A DNA stretch of 64,000 bases from Paenibacillus sp. TCA20 (GCF_000732325.1 NZ_BBIW01000003.1:434001-498000), one strand, 5' to 3'; numbered from the stretch's first letter, positions 19,259 to 28,054 are shown. The notes: generated from the letters alone by a model not told the origin. Numbers and translations are program-made.

Positions 19259-19870
19259 TTGGCAGGGCTATTTTCACCAAATGAATGGAGTCATGATGAG
19301 GTGCTGGATCGATCTTTGAAATTGTTAATCAACATGTGGAATACAAATGACTATCTCTGGTTATTGGGAGGAAGCAGCAGTTTAATGCTCCAGGGCGTTG
19401 AGCTCTCTAAACCACCGAATGACATTGATATTTATGCTGAGCTTCGGGTTGCCAAATTACTGCATAGACTCGCTCGGGACAAGCAAATAGATGAACAGGT
19501 TTTGGACCGCAGCGGCACCTATACTTCCCTGCTAAGCCATTACCGCATTGAGGATATCGCAGTTGAGCTGTCCGGCGGGTTTGAGATATGTACTGAGGGG
19601 TCGTTTTATCGCACAGAAGTTGAACTGTTAAGCTCCTATGCTGTACCTTACAGTGTCCAGGGAGCGGCGATGGTTAAGCTAACTCCGCTCAGTCATGAGC
19701 TGCTATTCAATGTATTACGCCAAAGAGAGGATCGTTATATTCCCATCGCCGCAAAAATGAGCAAGAGCTTGGAGCAGCACATGCCCCTCATTCAAGAGCT
19801 CATCGGAAGGAATGTATGGTCCGATCATGATGTAAGAAGGGTAGAGGAGCTGCTGAATACTAGAATTTAA
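19259..19870 (+). CDS. Putative nucleotidyltransferase-fold protein
   Basis: About 203 residues. LLGGSSSLMLQGVELSKPPNDIDIY (about 37-61) resembles the GG-S-x-A-L ... D-I-D motif of AbiEii/MNT-like nucleotidyltransferases, with the DxD pair at NDIDI. The C-terminal half is helical. TTG at 19259 gives good spacing from AAGGGAAGG; GTG at 19250 overlaps it. No antitoxin-like partner is adjacent. Function unassigned; the fold is a guess from one motif. Confidence 0.55.
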   Translation: MAGLFSPNEWSHDEVLDRSLKLLINMWNTNDYLWLLGGSSSLMLQGVELSKPPNDIDIYAELRVAKLLHRLARDKQIDEQVLDRSGTYTSLLSHYRIEDIAVELSGGFEICTEGSFYRTEVELLSSYAVPYSVQGAAMVKLTPLSHELLFNVLRQREDRYIPIAAKMSKSLEQHMPLIQELIGRNVWSDHDVRRVEELLNTRI

Positions 19871-19910
19871 ACGATGGCTCCAGTAGGAAACTGGCTCAGG
19901 AAGGAAGTTA

Positions 19911-20267
19911 ATGATGAATGTGAAGGTAACGTTTTTGCCGGCGCGCAAGGAAATTACAGTCAAGCAGGGCACAACGTTGCTTCAAGCTGGGCGAAGTGCA
20001 GGAGTCCATATTCCTACCCGCTGCGGGGGGAAGGTTGGCTGCCTGATGTGCAAGGTAAAGGTCCAAGAGCAGGAACGCAAGAACCTGAGTGATCCGAGTA
20101 CGGCTGAAATAAACAAACTGGGAACTTGGCTGAATGATGGAACCCGGCTTGCTTGTCAGGCGGTGATCCGTGATTCAGTTGTCGTAGAGCTTCCAGAGGA
20201 CAAATTAAAGGCCGCCATCCGCAAGCAGCTTGAGAAACAGCAGGCTGAACGTGATGAATTGTGGTGA
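19911..20267 (+). CDS. 2Fe-2S ferredoxin-like protein
   Basis: 118 residues. Ubiquitin-like ferredoxin fold: KVTFLPARKEITVKQGTTLLQAGRSAGV, then CGGKVGCLMCKVKV (C-x5-C-x2-C) and RLACQ, the fourth Cys, as in plant-type 2Fe-2S ferredoxins. A helical, charged tail follows (LKAAIRKQLEKQQAERDELW). Starts at 19911, or the next ATG at 19914, after AGGAAGG. An electron-transfer role is inferred; the partner is unknown. Confidence 0.85.
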   Translation: MMNVKVTFLPARKEITVKQGTTLLQAGRSAGVHIPTRCGGKVGCLMCKVKVQEQERKNLSDPSTAEINKLGTWLNDGTRLACQAVIRDSVVVELPEDKLKAAIRKQLEKQQAERDELW

Positions 20268-20302
20268 TTTTAGATATTGATTCAGAATAGGAAGGACTTG
20301 CG

Positions 20303-21064
20303 ATGTCACATAATCAAGTACGAATCGGTATGGGGAAGCTTCGGTTTGTTGTGCTCGGCGTATTTCTTCTGGCCCTGGTCATGTTGACAGGCTGTATGTA
20401 TCCGGGGACAAGCAGTGAATCAGAGGCTGTAATTGTGAACTATGATGACAGTGTTAATAGAATTCAGAATGCGATTGACTCCTTCCAGTCAGACCAGCAT
20501 ATTTTGCCGATGATTACGGCTGGTAACGAGACGCCAAGATACGAAAAGTTTCGAATTGACCTGAACAAGCTGGAGCAGCAGGGATATCTGGATGATATAC
20601 CGAATACTGCATTCGAAAAAGGCGGCAGCGTATATTATCTGCTTCAGAATGAAGAGACAGACCCGGTTGTGAAGGTGATGGAGCTTACGACGGTGCAGCG
20701 TGTAAACGATGTTCATCGTTCCGTTCAGACATACAGATCTACACATAATGAGTGGCCTGTGTCAGAGGAGGTTTCCCCGGGTGTATTTCGGGTGGATCTG
20801 GACAAGCTGCAGAGCGGTGCCAACCAGTTGCAGGAGTTAAAGAGTGTATACTCCGGAGAAGTTCTTCCGTATCTGCTTGATGATCAAGGAAATGTATATG
20901 CCGATTATGCAATAGATATTATGCAGGTGATTGAGCGGGAGAAGCTTACCCCTTCTCAAACTGAGGATCTTAGAGAGATACTTACAGAGCGATCGCATCA
21001 TGTACCAGTCAAATCATTGCCTTATCATTGGGATGGCACAGCCCCTATTGCAGTACTAGAATAA
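20303..21064 (+). CDS. Lipoprotein (YphF-like)
   Basis: 253 residues. Lipoprotein signal: a basic N-terminus, hydrophobic core (about 14-28) and lipobox LTGC with Cys31 as the predicted lipidated residue. The mature part has two similar halves, each with a long helix then FRIDLNKLEQQGYLDDIP-type and FRVDLDKLQSGANQL-type segments. The position just before spoIVA matches B. subtilis yphF. Function unknown. Confidence 0.8.
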   Translation: MSHNQVRIGMGKLRFVVLGVFLLALVMLTGCMYPGTSSESEAVIVNYDDSVNRIQNAIDSFQSDQHILPMITAGNETPRYEKFRIDLNKLEQQGYLDDIPNTAFEKGGSVYYLLQNEETDPVVKVMELTTVQRVNDVHRSVQTYRSTHNEWPVSEEVSPGVFRVDLDKLQSGANQLQELKSVYSGEVLPYLLDDQGNVYADYAIDIMQVIEREKLTPSQTEDLREILTERSHHVPVKSLPYHWDGTAPIAVLE

Positions 21065-21076
21065 ATATATCCGAAG

Positions 21077-21099
21077 CCGCCAGATTGGCGGTTTTTTTT
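21077..21099 (+). terminator. Terminator after yphF-like gene
   Basis: CCGCC-AGATT-GGCGG followed by eight T residues. Confidence 0.9.
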
Positions 21100-21146
21100 G
21101 TGCATAGAGATGGAAGCGCCTTGCCCCCTCGAGAGAGTGCCTCTTT

Positions 21147-21252
21147 AAGTGAATTACTAGCCTCGAGCCACCAACAAATAACTTCAGTGGAATTTTAGAT
21201 CCCGAACGACTTTTGCGAAGCAACCGGAGGGAGGGAGATAAAAATGGAACGT
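21147..21252 (+). repeat. Intergenic repeat, copy 1
   Basis: About 106 bp and about 95% identical to copy 2 at 21316 (offset 169 bp). The unit starts AAGTGAATTAC, includes CCTCGAGCCACCAACAAA and ATCCCGAACGACTTTTGCG, and ends in GGAGGGAGGGAGATAAAA-ATG. The ATG at 21244 opens an 8-codon frame (MERPEKEQ) ending at 21270. No transposase or terminal inverted repeats are seen. Confidence 0.9.
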
Positions 21253-21310
21253 CCTGAGAAGGAGCAATAAACGGAACGCCTGCGAGGAGCTAAAGAAGGA
21301 ACGTCTTGAG
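21234..21310 (+). repeat. 25-27-bp degenerate sub-repeats between the two repeat copies
   Basis: Units at 21234, 21261 and 21286 share the pattern GGAG, A/T-rich 6-8 nt, GGAACG(T/C)C. A fourth unit lies at the end of copy 2, near 21405. Confidence 0.7.
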
Positions 21311-21315
21311 CTTTC

Positions 21316-21423
21316 AAGTGAATTACCAGCCTCGAGCCACCAACAAAAAAACTTCAGTGGAATTTTTAGATCCCGAACGACTTTTGCGAAGCAACCGGAG
21401 AGAGGGAGATAAAAATGGAACGC
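21316..21423 (+). repeat. Intergenic repeat, copy 2
   Basis: About 108 bp; differs from copy 1 by a few substitutions and two 1-bp insertions in A and T runs. It also ends in a GGAG-rich purine tract and an ATG (21415), here opening a 16-codon frame (MERLDERSKKRPRLIY) to 21465. The remaining DNA up to spoIVA (21466-21766) holds only the possible sigma-E promoter. Confidence 0.9.
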
Positions 21424-21539
21424 CTAGATGAACGTTCTAAAAAGCGCCCGCGACTCATATATTGAGTGTGGATGGACTGCAGAGGGTGACGTCTATCATC
21501 AAAGAAATCAGGTCTGGTGATAGAAATTTTAGAAAAGGC

Positions 21540-21569
21540 GTCATACCGCAGTGGTCATGTACATACTAT
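21540..21569 (+). promoter_or_regulatory. Possible sigma-E promoter of spoIVA
   Basis: GTCATACC (21540-21547), 14-nt spacer, CATACTAT (21562-21569) resembles the sigma-E pattern (kmATATT, 14-15 nt, CATACAnT). It lies about 190 bp before spoIVA, which sigma-E transcribes in B. subtilis. Sequence match only. Confidence 0.4.
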
Positions 21570-21766
21570 GATACTAGTCCAAAAGCATGTACGAGTTACG
21601 CCGCTCATCTTCTCTCTTTGATCAGAATGTGATTGTCGGCGGCGGACGACTTCCGGGCAATTTTTATAAGCTGTTCTACCGCTTACAGGGTTTAACGTCT
21701 GATTGAAAACGAAGCGGATGCTCTTTAGCATTTTTCCTTCGGAGTATTTTTAGGAGGGGATTTCAC

Positions 21767-23245
21767 TTGGAAAAAGTAGACATTTTCAAAGACATTGCCG
21801 AACGCACTGGCGGGGACATTTATCTTGGTGTTGTCGGCGCAGTTCGCACAGGAAAATCCACATTCATTAAGCGCTTCATGGAAACGATCGTATTGCCAAA
21901 CATTACGAGTGATTCCGATCGTGTCCGTGCAGTAGACGAATTGCCGCAGAGCGCTGCGGGTAAGACCATCATGACAACAGAGCCGAAGTTTGTGCCTAAT
22001 ACGGCAGTACAGATCAAAGTGGCCGACGGCCTGGATGTCAATGTGAGACTGGTAGACTGTGTAGGCTATGCGGTAGAAGGAGCGAAAGGCTACGAGGATG
22101 AGAATGGACCGCGGATGATATCGACGCCTTGGTTCGAAGAGCCGATTCCTTTTCAGGAAGCAGCCGAAATTGGCACACGCAAGGTAATTCAAGAGCATTC
22201 AACACTAGGCGTTGTCGTAACGACAGATGGAACCATTGCCGAAATTCCGCGGGAGTCCTATGTGGAGTCCGAAGAGCGAGTCATTGCTGAGCTCAAAGAG
22301 GTCGGCAAGCCATTTGTTCTGATCATCAACTCCATCAAGCCAAAAAGTGAAGAAGCACAACAGCTTCGTGCCGAGCTCGCAGAGAAATATGATATTCCAG
22401 TAATGACCGTAAGCGCAGCGACCATGACAGAAGATGATGTAACCGGCGTACTGAGAGAAGTACTCTATGAGTTCCCGGTTCATGAAGTGAATGTCAACTT
22501 GCCGAGCTGGGTCATGGTATTGAATGAAAATCACTGGCTGCGTTCGAATTATGAAAATTCCGTGCGCGATACAGTCAAAGACATTCGCCGGTTGAGAGAT
22601 GTCGATCGTGTGGTCTCTCAGTTCATGGAATATGAATTCATTGACCGCGCTGGACTCAGCGGAATGAATATGGGGCAGGGCGTTGCAGAAATTGATCTCT
22701 ATGCACCCGATGAATTGTATGATCAGATTCTGTATGAAGTGGTGGGCATTGAGATTCGAGGCAAAGACCATCTGTTACAGCTCATGCAGGACTTTGCTCA
22801 TGCGAAAAAAGAATATGATCGCTTTGCCGAAGCGCTCGAGATGGTGAAAACGACAGGCTACGGCATCGCCGCACCTTCACTGGCTGAAATGGCGCTTGAT
22901 GAGCCGGAGCTGATCCGTCAAGGAACCAGATTTGGTGTGAGGCTGAAAGCGACAGCACCTTCGATTCATATGATTCGCGTGGATGTCGAGTCTGAGTTCG
23001 CGCCGATTATAGGCACAGAGAAGCAGAGTGAGGAGCTTGTCCGATACCTCATGCAGGACTTCGAGAATGATCCGATCAAGGTATGGGATTCAGATATGTT
23101 TGGCCGTTCGCTTCACTCCATCGTGCGTGAGGGTATTCAAGGCAAGATTGCCATGATGCCGGATAATGCAAGATACAAGCTGCAGGAAACACTCGGACGC
23201 ATTATTAACGAAGGCTCTGGCGGACTGATCGCCATCATACTGTAA
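21767..23245 (+). CDS. spoIVA: Spore morphogenetic ATPase SpoIVA
   Basis: 492 residues, the usual family length. Forms the basement layer of the spore coat on the mother-cell side of the forespore. Walker A GAVRTGKST with Lys30 at the same position as the functional lysine of B. subtilis SpoIVA; the middle and C-terminal domains end in the typical GSGGLIAIIL used for SpoVM-directed anchoring. TTG at 21767 with SD TAGGAGGGGA. Monocistronic, with a terminator at 23263. Confidence 0.97.
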   Translation: MEKVDIFKDIAERTGGDIYLGVVGAVRTGKSTFIKRFMETIVLPNITSDSDRVRAVDELPQSAAGKTIMTTEPKFVPNTAVQIKVADGLDVNVRLVDCVGYAVEGAKGYEDENGPRMISTPWFEEPIPFQEAAEIGTRKVIQEHSTLGVVVTTDGTIAEIPRESYVESEERVIAELKEVGKPFVLIINSIKPKSEEAQQLRAELAEKYDIPVMTVSAATMTEDDVTGVLREVLYEFPVHEVNVNLPSWVMVLNENHWLRSNYENSVRDTVKDIRRLRDVDRVVSQFMEYEFIDRAGLSGMNMGQGVAEIDLYAPDELYDQILYEVVGIEIRGKDHLLQLMQDFAHAKKEYDRFAEALEMVKTTGYGIAAPSLAEMALDEPELIRQGTRFGVRLKATAPSIHMIRVDVESEFAPIIGTEKQSEELVRYLMQDFENDPIKVWDSDMFGRSLHSIVREGIQGKIAMMPDNARYKLQETLGRIINEGSGGLIAIIL

Positions 23246-23262
23246 GCTCCAGCATAGTTACT

Positions 23263-23299
23263 AAAATAACCGAAAGGAAGTATCCTTTTCGGTTATTTT
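23263..23299 (+). terminator. Terminator after spoIVA
   Basis: AAAATAACCGAAAGGA pairs with TCCTTTTCGGTTATTTT, giving an A/T-flanked hairpin that could work in both directions. The following 23300-23593 region before hbs holds A/T-rich DNA with no promoter I can call confidently. Confidence 0.85.
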
Positions 23300-23593
23300 G
23301 CTTGTCCATAAACGGTGAAATGGCCTATTAGCTCATAAAATGGCGAAGAATCTATCAATTTTAACTATATATAGCGCTGAATTCACTTGAAATTGTATTC
23401 TGACTGTATTACTATAAAGTTTGTCCGTTCAAGAGAAATATAGTCCTGTGACTAGATGTTTACCCCTCTTTGCAGCGGATGTAATGAGCCGGGCATATGA
23501 ACCTATTAGTATAAAAATAGCCTAGCCACGTATATTTTGCGGTAAAACGGAAACACAGTATAACACTTAAGATATTTCAGGAGGTGAATACAC

Positions 23594-23866
23594 TTGAATA
23601 AATCTGATCTGATTGCACAAGTTACAGAGGCAACTGAATTGTCGAAGAAGGATGTTACGAAAGCAGTGGATGCTGTATTCGAAGCGATTTCCGAAGCTCT
23701 GCAAAATGGAGATAAAGTACAACTCGTTGGTTTCGGTAACTTTGAAGTACGCGAGCGTTCTGCACGTAAAGGACGTAATCCGCAGACAGGTGAGGAAATC
23801 GAAATTCCTGCGAGCAAAATTCCTGCTTTCAAACCAGGTAAAGCGCTCAAAGATGGAATCAAATAA
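23594..23866 (+). CDS. hbs: DNA-binding protein HU
   Basis: 90 residues, the canonical size. Begins [21 protein letters not shown] and contains the DNA-binding arm [27 protein letters not shown] and the end [12 protein letters not shown]. Nucleoid-associated homodimer. TTG at 23594 after AGGAGGTG. In B. subtilis hbs also lies between spoIVA and mtrAB. Confidence 0.97.
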   Translation: MNKSDLIAQVTEATELSKKDVTKAVDAVFEAISEALQNGDKVQLVGFGNFEVRERSARKGRNPQTGEEIEIPASKIPAFKPGKALKDGIK

Positions 23867-23898
23867 GATTTCTACATACGAGCAGGTAACCAAAAAGA

Positions 23899-23923
23899 CC
23901 GTGAATACGTTCACGGCTTTTTT
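23899..23923 (+). terminator. Terminator after hbs
   Basis: CCGTGAA-TACG-TTCACGG followed by C and six T residues. Confidence 0.9.
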
Positions 23924-23949
23924 CATTTAACTGAAAAGGGGCAGTGAGC

Positions 23950-24174
23950 ATGGAAATTCCATTAGGCGGCGATTATATCGTGATTAAGGCAAAAGAGAAC
24001 GGTGTGCACGTCATTGGACTGACCCGAGGACATGATACAAGATTTCATCACACCGAGAAGCTCGATAAAGGTGAAGTCATGATCGCCCAATTCACAGATC
24101 ATACTTCAGCAATCAAAGTACGGGGCAAAGCAGAAGTGATGACCAAGCATGGGAAGATCGAAACAGATCAATAA
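23950..24174 (+). CDS. mtrB: Trp RNA-binding attenuation protein (TRAP)
   Basis: 74 residues from ATG 23950 (AAAGGGG about 9 nt upstream; an in-frame GTG lies at 23944). [20 protein letters not shown] and [23 protein letters not shown] are near-identical to B. subtilis MtrB and include the tryptophan-pocket and RNA-binding KKR-type positions. An 11-mer ring that, with Trp bound, wraps NAG triplets. Its probable target is the trpE leader at 34440. mtrA (folE), its partner in the B. subtilis operon, is not adjacent here. Confidence 0.96.
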   Translation: MEIPLGGDYIVIKAKENGVHVIGLTRGHDTRFHHTEKLDKGEVMIAQFTDHTSAIKVRGKAEVMTKHGKIETDQ

Positions 24175-24201
24175 CCGCTTATTTTTACGCGACTTCAAAT
24201 T

Positions 24202-24223
24202 GCAGGCATAGCCTGCTTTTTTT
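24202..24223 (+). terminator. Terminator after mtrB
   Basis: GCAGGC-ATA-GCCTGC followed by seven T residues; almost the same hairpin as at 12527. Confidence 0.88.
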
Positions 24224-24287
24224 CTTTGTACAATGAGGTATGGGCCTTGTCTTACGGGCTCACAATAGGAAATGGGAGGCGAATTTT

Positions 24288-24827
24288 TTGAAGAAGAAAA
24301 AAGTCATTCTCATAGTCCTTTCCATCTCATTAAGTACACTCATGCTGCTGGCCACTTTTGTTTCCATTCAAAAAGACTCCTTTCTTCAGGACTCCCGTGA
24401 GGTTCTGCAGAGCAGGAATCCGATTAGACTGGAGGATCATAATTTGGTCGATTACTTGCATGAATTGAAGCTTACGGCACAGATCAGCAAAGTGAAGTGG
24501 AACAGCGGTGTTCTAACCCTTGATTTGAGAGCGGGAGATGAATCAAGTGATCCATCGGATATATATGAAGATATAGCGACTGTCGCGTCCTTTTCCTTTG
24601 AGGAGACCGTTAATGTGCAGCAGCTGATGCTGCGGGTTATGGCTGAGGATGAATGGATGGGAAGCCGTCACTTGCTGTTATCTGCAGATATTAGGCGGAG
24701 CGAGTGGAGTATTGAAGCGCTGCAATTGCTCGAAACCTGGAAGAGCGCTAAGCTCCCTGAGGAGCTTAAAATATGGTTTCATATGTCAGAAACGAATTTA
24801 TGGCGCAGACAGTTCATTTTGCGTTGA
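24288..24827 (+). CDS. Single-pass membrane protein, unknown function
   Basis: 179 residues from TTG 24288 (SD GGGAGG, 7 nt); a longer frame from 24240 would lie upstream of the SD. Basic start and one transmembrane helix (about 5-25), then an outward-facing globular domain of mixed beta/alpha character (LHELKLTAQISKVKWNSGVLTLDLRAG). Lies between mtrB and hepS, where Bacillus has no clear equivalent. Family not recognised. Confidence 0.65.
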   Translation: MKKKKVILIVLSISLSTLMLLATFVSIQKDSFLQDSREVLQSRNPIRLEDHNLVDYLHELKLTAQISKVKWNSGVLTLDLRAGDESSDPSDIYEDIATVASFSFEETVNVQQLMLRVMAEDEWMGSRHLLLSADIRRSEWSIEALQLLETWKSAKLPEELKIWFHMSETNLWRRQFILR

Positions 24828-24843
24828 AAAGGGTTAATGATGC

Positions 24844-24874
24844 TTGTGCGATCATTTCGATCGTATGCTATAAT
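24844..24874 (+). promoter_or_regulatory. Possible promoter of the hepS-men cluster
   Basis: Perfect TATAAT (24869-24874) preceded by TGC (extended -10). The best -35 is TTGTGC (24844-24849) at a long 19-nt spacing. Confidence 0.45.
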
Positions 24875-24974
24875 AGATAAGATTGTGAATATATTCTATT
24901 TGAAACAATTTCATATCACCTTTATGGAGTTATGAAATTGATTCGTTACTTATTTAATGGCTCGGAGGATCAGG

Positions 24975-25835
24975 ATGACTACATACCGCGTACCTAATCT
25001 TGCAAAAAAATATACAAACTATGATATGATTCAGCGGCATACGGAAATTCCGAATTTTCCTGATGGCCGTGTACGGCTGCTTGAGTTTTTTTTGAATCGT
25101 GGACCGGTTTGGTCAGCGGAGCATAGTGAGTTATATTCCCTCGTTACTGCGCTTGTACAAATGGGACTCGATACACATGAGATGATCGATGTTCATGAGG
25201 AAGATCTGAAGGAGCAGGAGATGCGATCTCGACAGCTAAAAGTGCTTGGCGGAGATTATTTCAGCGCGAGGTTCTATCAACTGCTGGCTGCAGCAGGTCA
25301 AATCTCCGTTGTTGCGTCACTTAGTGAAGGAATCTGTATCGTCAACGAACGGAAAATGAATCTGTACAATCGCATGAGACGACAGCTGGTTACAGCTGAG
25401 GAATACGTTAACGAATCCGTGCAGCTGAAGAAGCAGCTGTTTCTTTCGTTCCAGAGCATGATTTCCCCAGGAGAAGTCTCGTTGTTCGATCGACTGCTCA
25501 GCGCATTTAGTTTATTTGATATGCTTATTGAGGAAATCGAACATGTGAGAGATATGGAGCGCTCTCGTTATCGTCTTGCCTATTATCAGATTCTAAGCCA
25601 TACGGATTCGAGTGTTAAGGAAGCCCTCAACAGGAATGAGCTTGAGCCTAATGAGTGGATTCAGCTTACACTTAAGCACAGAACACAGGAATTTTTAACG
25701 GACAAGCTTCGTCATTCGGTGAATGATACTGAACGATTTATTGAGAATGAAGTAAGCGATCAGGTGGTTGTACAGGAGATCATGAAGATGATGGAATCGT
25801 ACCGTACATACAGAGCACCTGGCAAAGTTGTTTGA
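24975..25835 (+). CDS. hepS: Heptaprenyl diphosphate synthase component I
   Basis: About 286 residues, all-helical and without DDxxD motifs, as for the non-catalytic HepS subunit that pairs with HepT to make the C35 menaquinone side chain. ATG at 24975 has GGAGG 7 nt upstream; an in-frame ATG at 24957 overlaps that SD. First gene of the hepS-menG-ubiA-ubiX-mqnA-hepT cluster. Confidence 0.85.
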   Translation: MTTYRVPNLAKKYTNYDMIQRHTEIPNFPDGRVRLLEFFLNRGPVWSAEHSELYSLVTALVQMGLDTHEMIDVHEEDLKEQEMRSRQLKVLGGDYFSARFYQLLAAAGQISVVASLSEGICIVNERKMNLYNRMRRQLVTAEEYVNESVQLKKQLFLSFQSMISPGEVSLFDRLLSAFSLFDMLIEEIEHVRDMERSRYRLAYYQILSHTDSSVKEALNRNELEPNEWIQLTLKHRTQEFLTDKLRHSVNDTERFIENEVSDQVVVQEIMKMMESYRTYRAPGKVV

Positions 25836-25860
25836 TAAGTGAATAAAAGGTGGTTCGAAC

Positions 25861-26589
25861 ATGCAGCATGAAGGGGAGAATCCGAAGGAGCAGCACGTTC
25901 ATTCGGTGTTTCAAAGCATTGCTAGTAAATACGATTTTATGAACGATACGCTCAGCTTCAGGCGTCACAAGGCTTGGCGAAAGTTCACAATGAAGAAGAT
26001 GAATGTGCAGCGTGGGCAAACGGCACTGGATGTATGCTGCGGGACCTGCGACTGGACGATCAGTCTTGCAGAAGCAAGTGAAACAGGTCACATCAATGGA
26101 CTGGATTTCAGCAGCAATATGCTTGCAGTCGGACAGGAGAAGGTGGCACAGCAGGGCCGAGATCAGCAAATTACGCTTGTTCAGGGGAATGCCATGCAGC
26201 TTCCTTATGAAGATCATTCTTTTGATTATGTAACCATCGGCTTTGGTCTCCGCAATGTCCCGGATCTAAGACAAGTGCTGTTAGAGATGCAGCGGGTCGT
26301 CAAGCCGGGCGGAATGGTCGTATGTCTGGAGCTGTCAAAGCCGACCTGGCAGCCATTTAAGGGGATTTATTATTTTTATTTTAGACGTATATTGCCTGTT
26401 ATGGGTAAGCTTCTTGCTAAACGCTACGAACAGTACAAATGGCTGCCTGACTCTCTAGCGATGTTTCCTGGAAGAGAAGAGCTTGAACAAATCTTCAGAG
26501 AAACGGGACTCAAGGATGTGAGGTCCTATCCGCTGACCGGCGGAATCGCAGCATTACATATTGGGAGCAAGGAGAGTCAGCATGTTTAA
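25861..26589 (+). CDS. menG: Demethylmenaquinone methyltransferase
   Basis: 242 residues. SAM-dependent C-methylation, the last step of menaquinone synthesis. The N-terminus VHSVFQSIASKYDFMND and motif I DVCCGTCDWTISLAEA, then NAMQLPYEDHSFDYVTIGFGLRNVPD and the PGGMVVCLELSKP motif are standard UbiE/MenG. Overlaps the UbiA gene by 8 bp. Confidence 0.95.
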   Translation: MQHEGENPKEQHVHSVFQSIASKYDFMNDTLSFRRHKAWRKFTMKKMNVQRGQTALDVCCGTCDWTISLAEASETGHINGLDFSSNMLAVGQEKVAQQGRDQQITLVQGNAMQLPYEDHSFDYVTIGFGLRNVPDLRQVLLEMQRVVKPGGMVVCLELSKPTWQPFKGIYYFYFRRILPVMGKLLAKRYEQYKWLPDSLAMFPGREELEQIFRETGLKDVRSYPLTGGIAALHIGSKESQHV

Positions 26590-27448
26590 AAAGATCGGTA
26601 TTTTTCTGGAAATGATTAAAATAGAGCATACCTTGTTTGCTCTGCCATTTGCGTTTATGGGAGCCATCCTTGGCTCTACTGAAATCAATGGAAGGCTGCC
26701 ATTCTGGGCAGAGATTGGGTGGATTCTGCTCGCCATGGTGGGAGCCCGAAGTGCAGCCTTCGGTTTAAACCGAATGATTGACCGGGTTATCGATGGCAAA
26801 AATCCGCGTACAGCCGGAAGAGCCATACCTGCAGGACTGCTCAAGATAAGTGAAGTTGTTATTTTTGTAATCATATCGTTTATTCTGTTATTCTGGGCCG
26901 CATCACAGCTCAATCCCTTATCGGTGAAGCTGCTGCCGATCGCGGTGTTTATGCTCGTTATTTACTCTTATACCAAACGGTTTACATGGCTGTGCCATGT
27001 TGTTCTCGGTTTGACGATTGGTCTAGCCCCGCTCGGTGGGTGGGTTGCAGTGACCGGGGAAATAAATCTTACTGCGATGGTGCTGTATCTCGCTGCCGCT
27101 TTTTGGACGGCCGGCTTTGATATTATATATGCTTGTCAGGATATCGATTTTGACCAGAAGGAAGGCGTGTATTCCATCCCTTCCCGATTTGGAACCCAAG
27201 GTGCACTGAATATCGCAAAATATTTTCATATCATAACGGCGATCGGATTTATTGCCTTATTCTTCATGACGGATTTGAGCTGGATATATGCAATAGGTAT
27301 ACTAATATCATGCGGACTTCTTATATATGAGCATATGATTGTGTCACCAAACGATATGAGCCGGGTACAGACCGCATTCTTTACGCTGAACAGCTGGGTC
27401 AGCATGGTCATTCTATTGTTTACTCTGATCGATGCGGTGGTGATCTAA
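26582..27448 (+). CDS. UbiA-family prenyltransferase (MqnP-like)
   Basis: 288 residues, about eight to nine membrane spans. Two Asp-rich motifs: NRMIDRVIDGKNPRTAGR and CQDIDFDQKEGVYSIP. The sequence is of the 4-hydroxybenzoate polyprenyltransferase type rather than MenA. Beside ubiX and mqnA this suggests the prenyltransferase of the futalosine menaquinone route (MqnP); that is inference. ATG 26582 lies in the end of menG. Confidence 0.85.
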   Translation: MFKKIGIFLEMIKIEHTLFALPFAFMGAILGSTEINGRLPFWAEIGWILLAMVGARSAAFGLNRMIDRVIDGKNPRTAGRAIPAGLLKISEVVIFVIISFILLFWAASQLNPLSVKLLPIAVFMLVIYSYTKRFTWLCHVVLGLTIGLAPLGGWVAVTGEINLTAMVLYLAAAFWTAGFDIIYACQDIDFDQKEGVYSIPSRFGTQGALNIAKYFHIITAIGFIALFFMTDLSWIYAIGILISCGLLIYEHMIVSPNDMSRVQTAFFTLNSWVSMVILLFTLIDAVVI

Positions 27449-27451
27449 CCT

Positions 27452-28054
27452 ATGAATAGATTAAAAAGACTCGCAGTCGGCATAACAGGCGCGAGTGGCA
27501 GTATATACGGAGTCAGGTTGATTGAGACATTGCTTGATCAGGAATACGAGATACATCTTGTCGTTTCGAATGCAGGCTGGCGTGTGTTAAAAGAAGAACT
27601 AGGCTGGAATGTTTCGGACCGGGAAGGGATTTTGAACGAGAAGTTCGGGAACCGTCCCGGTTCTCTTATATATCACCCTGTTAGCGATATAGGAGCTTCC
27701 ATTGCGAGCGGGTCCTTCTTAATGGATGGAATGATTATTATGCCGTGTTCGATGGGGACGTTGTCAGCGATCGCGCACGGAGCCTCGGATAACCTGATGG
27801 CTAGGGCGGCTGATGTCATGATGAAGGAAGGACGTCCACTCGTACTGGTGCCCCGGGAAACACCGCTTCATGCGATTCACCTGGAAAATATGCTGAAGCT
27901 GAGCCGGCTTGGTGTCAAAATGATTCCAGCGATGCCGGCATTCTATTATCATCCTAAAACGATGGATGACCTTATCCATTTCTTGGTGGGTAAAGTACTG
28001 GATGTTCTTCACATCGAGCATAACTTGTTTAAGAGATGGGGGGAGGAGAATTGA
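27452..28054 (+). CDS. ubiX: Flavin prenyltransferase UbiX
   Basis: 200 residues. GITGASGSIYGVRLIETL at the N-terminus, SDIGASIASGSF, PCSMGTLSAIAHGASDNLMARAADVMMKE and LVPRETPLHAIHLENML are standard UbiX/Pad1 motifs. Makes prenylated FMN for UbiD-type decarboxylases. No ubiD-like gene is in the window. Starts 3 bp after the prenyltransferase stop. Confidence 0.93.
   Translation: MNRLKRLAVGITGASGSIYGVRLIETLLDQEYEIHLVVSNAGWRVLKEELGWNVSDREGILNEKFGNRPGSLIYHPVSDIGASIASGSFLMDGMIIMPCSMGTLSAIAHGASDNLMARAADVMMKEGRPLVLVPRETPLHAIHLENMLKLSRLGVKMIPAMPAFYYHPKTMDDLIHFLVGKVLDVLHIEHNLFKRWGEEN

Noticed and set aside
21725..22198. 157-codon minus-strand frame at the spoIVA start
   Set aside because: Antisense to the SpoIVA Walker A region; no independent support.
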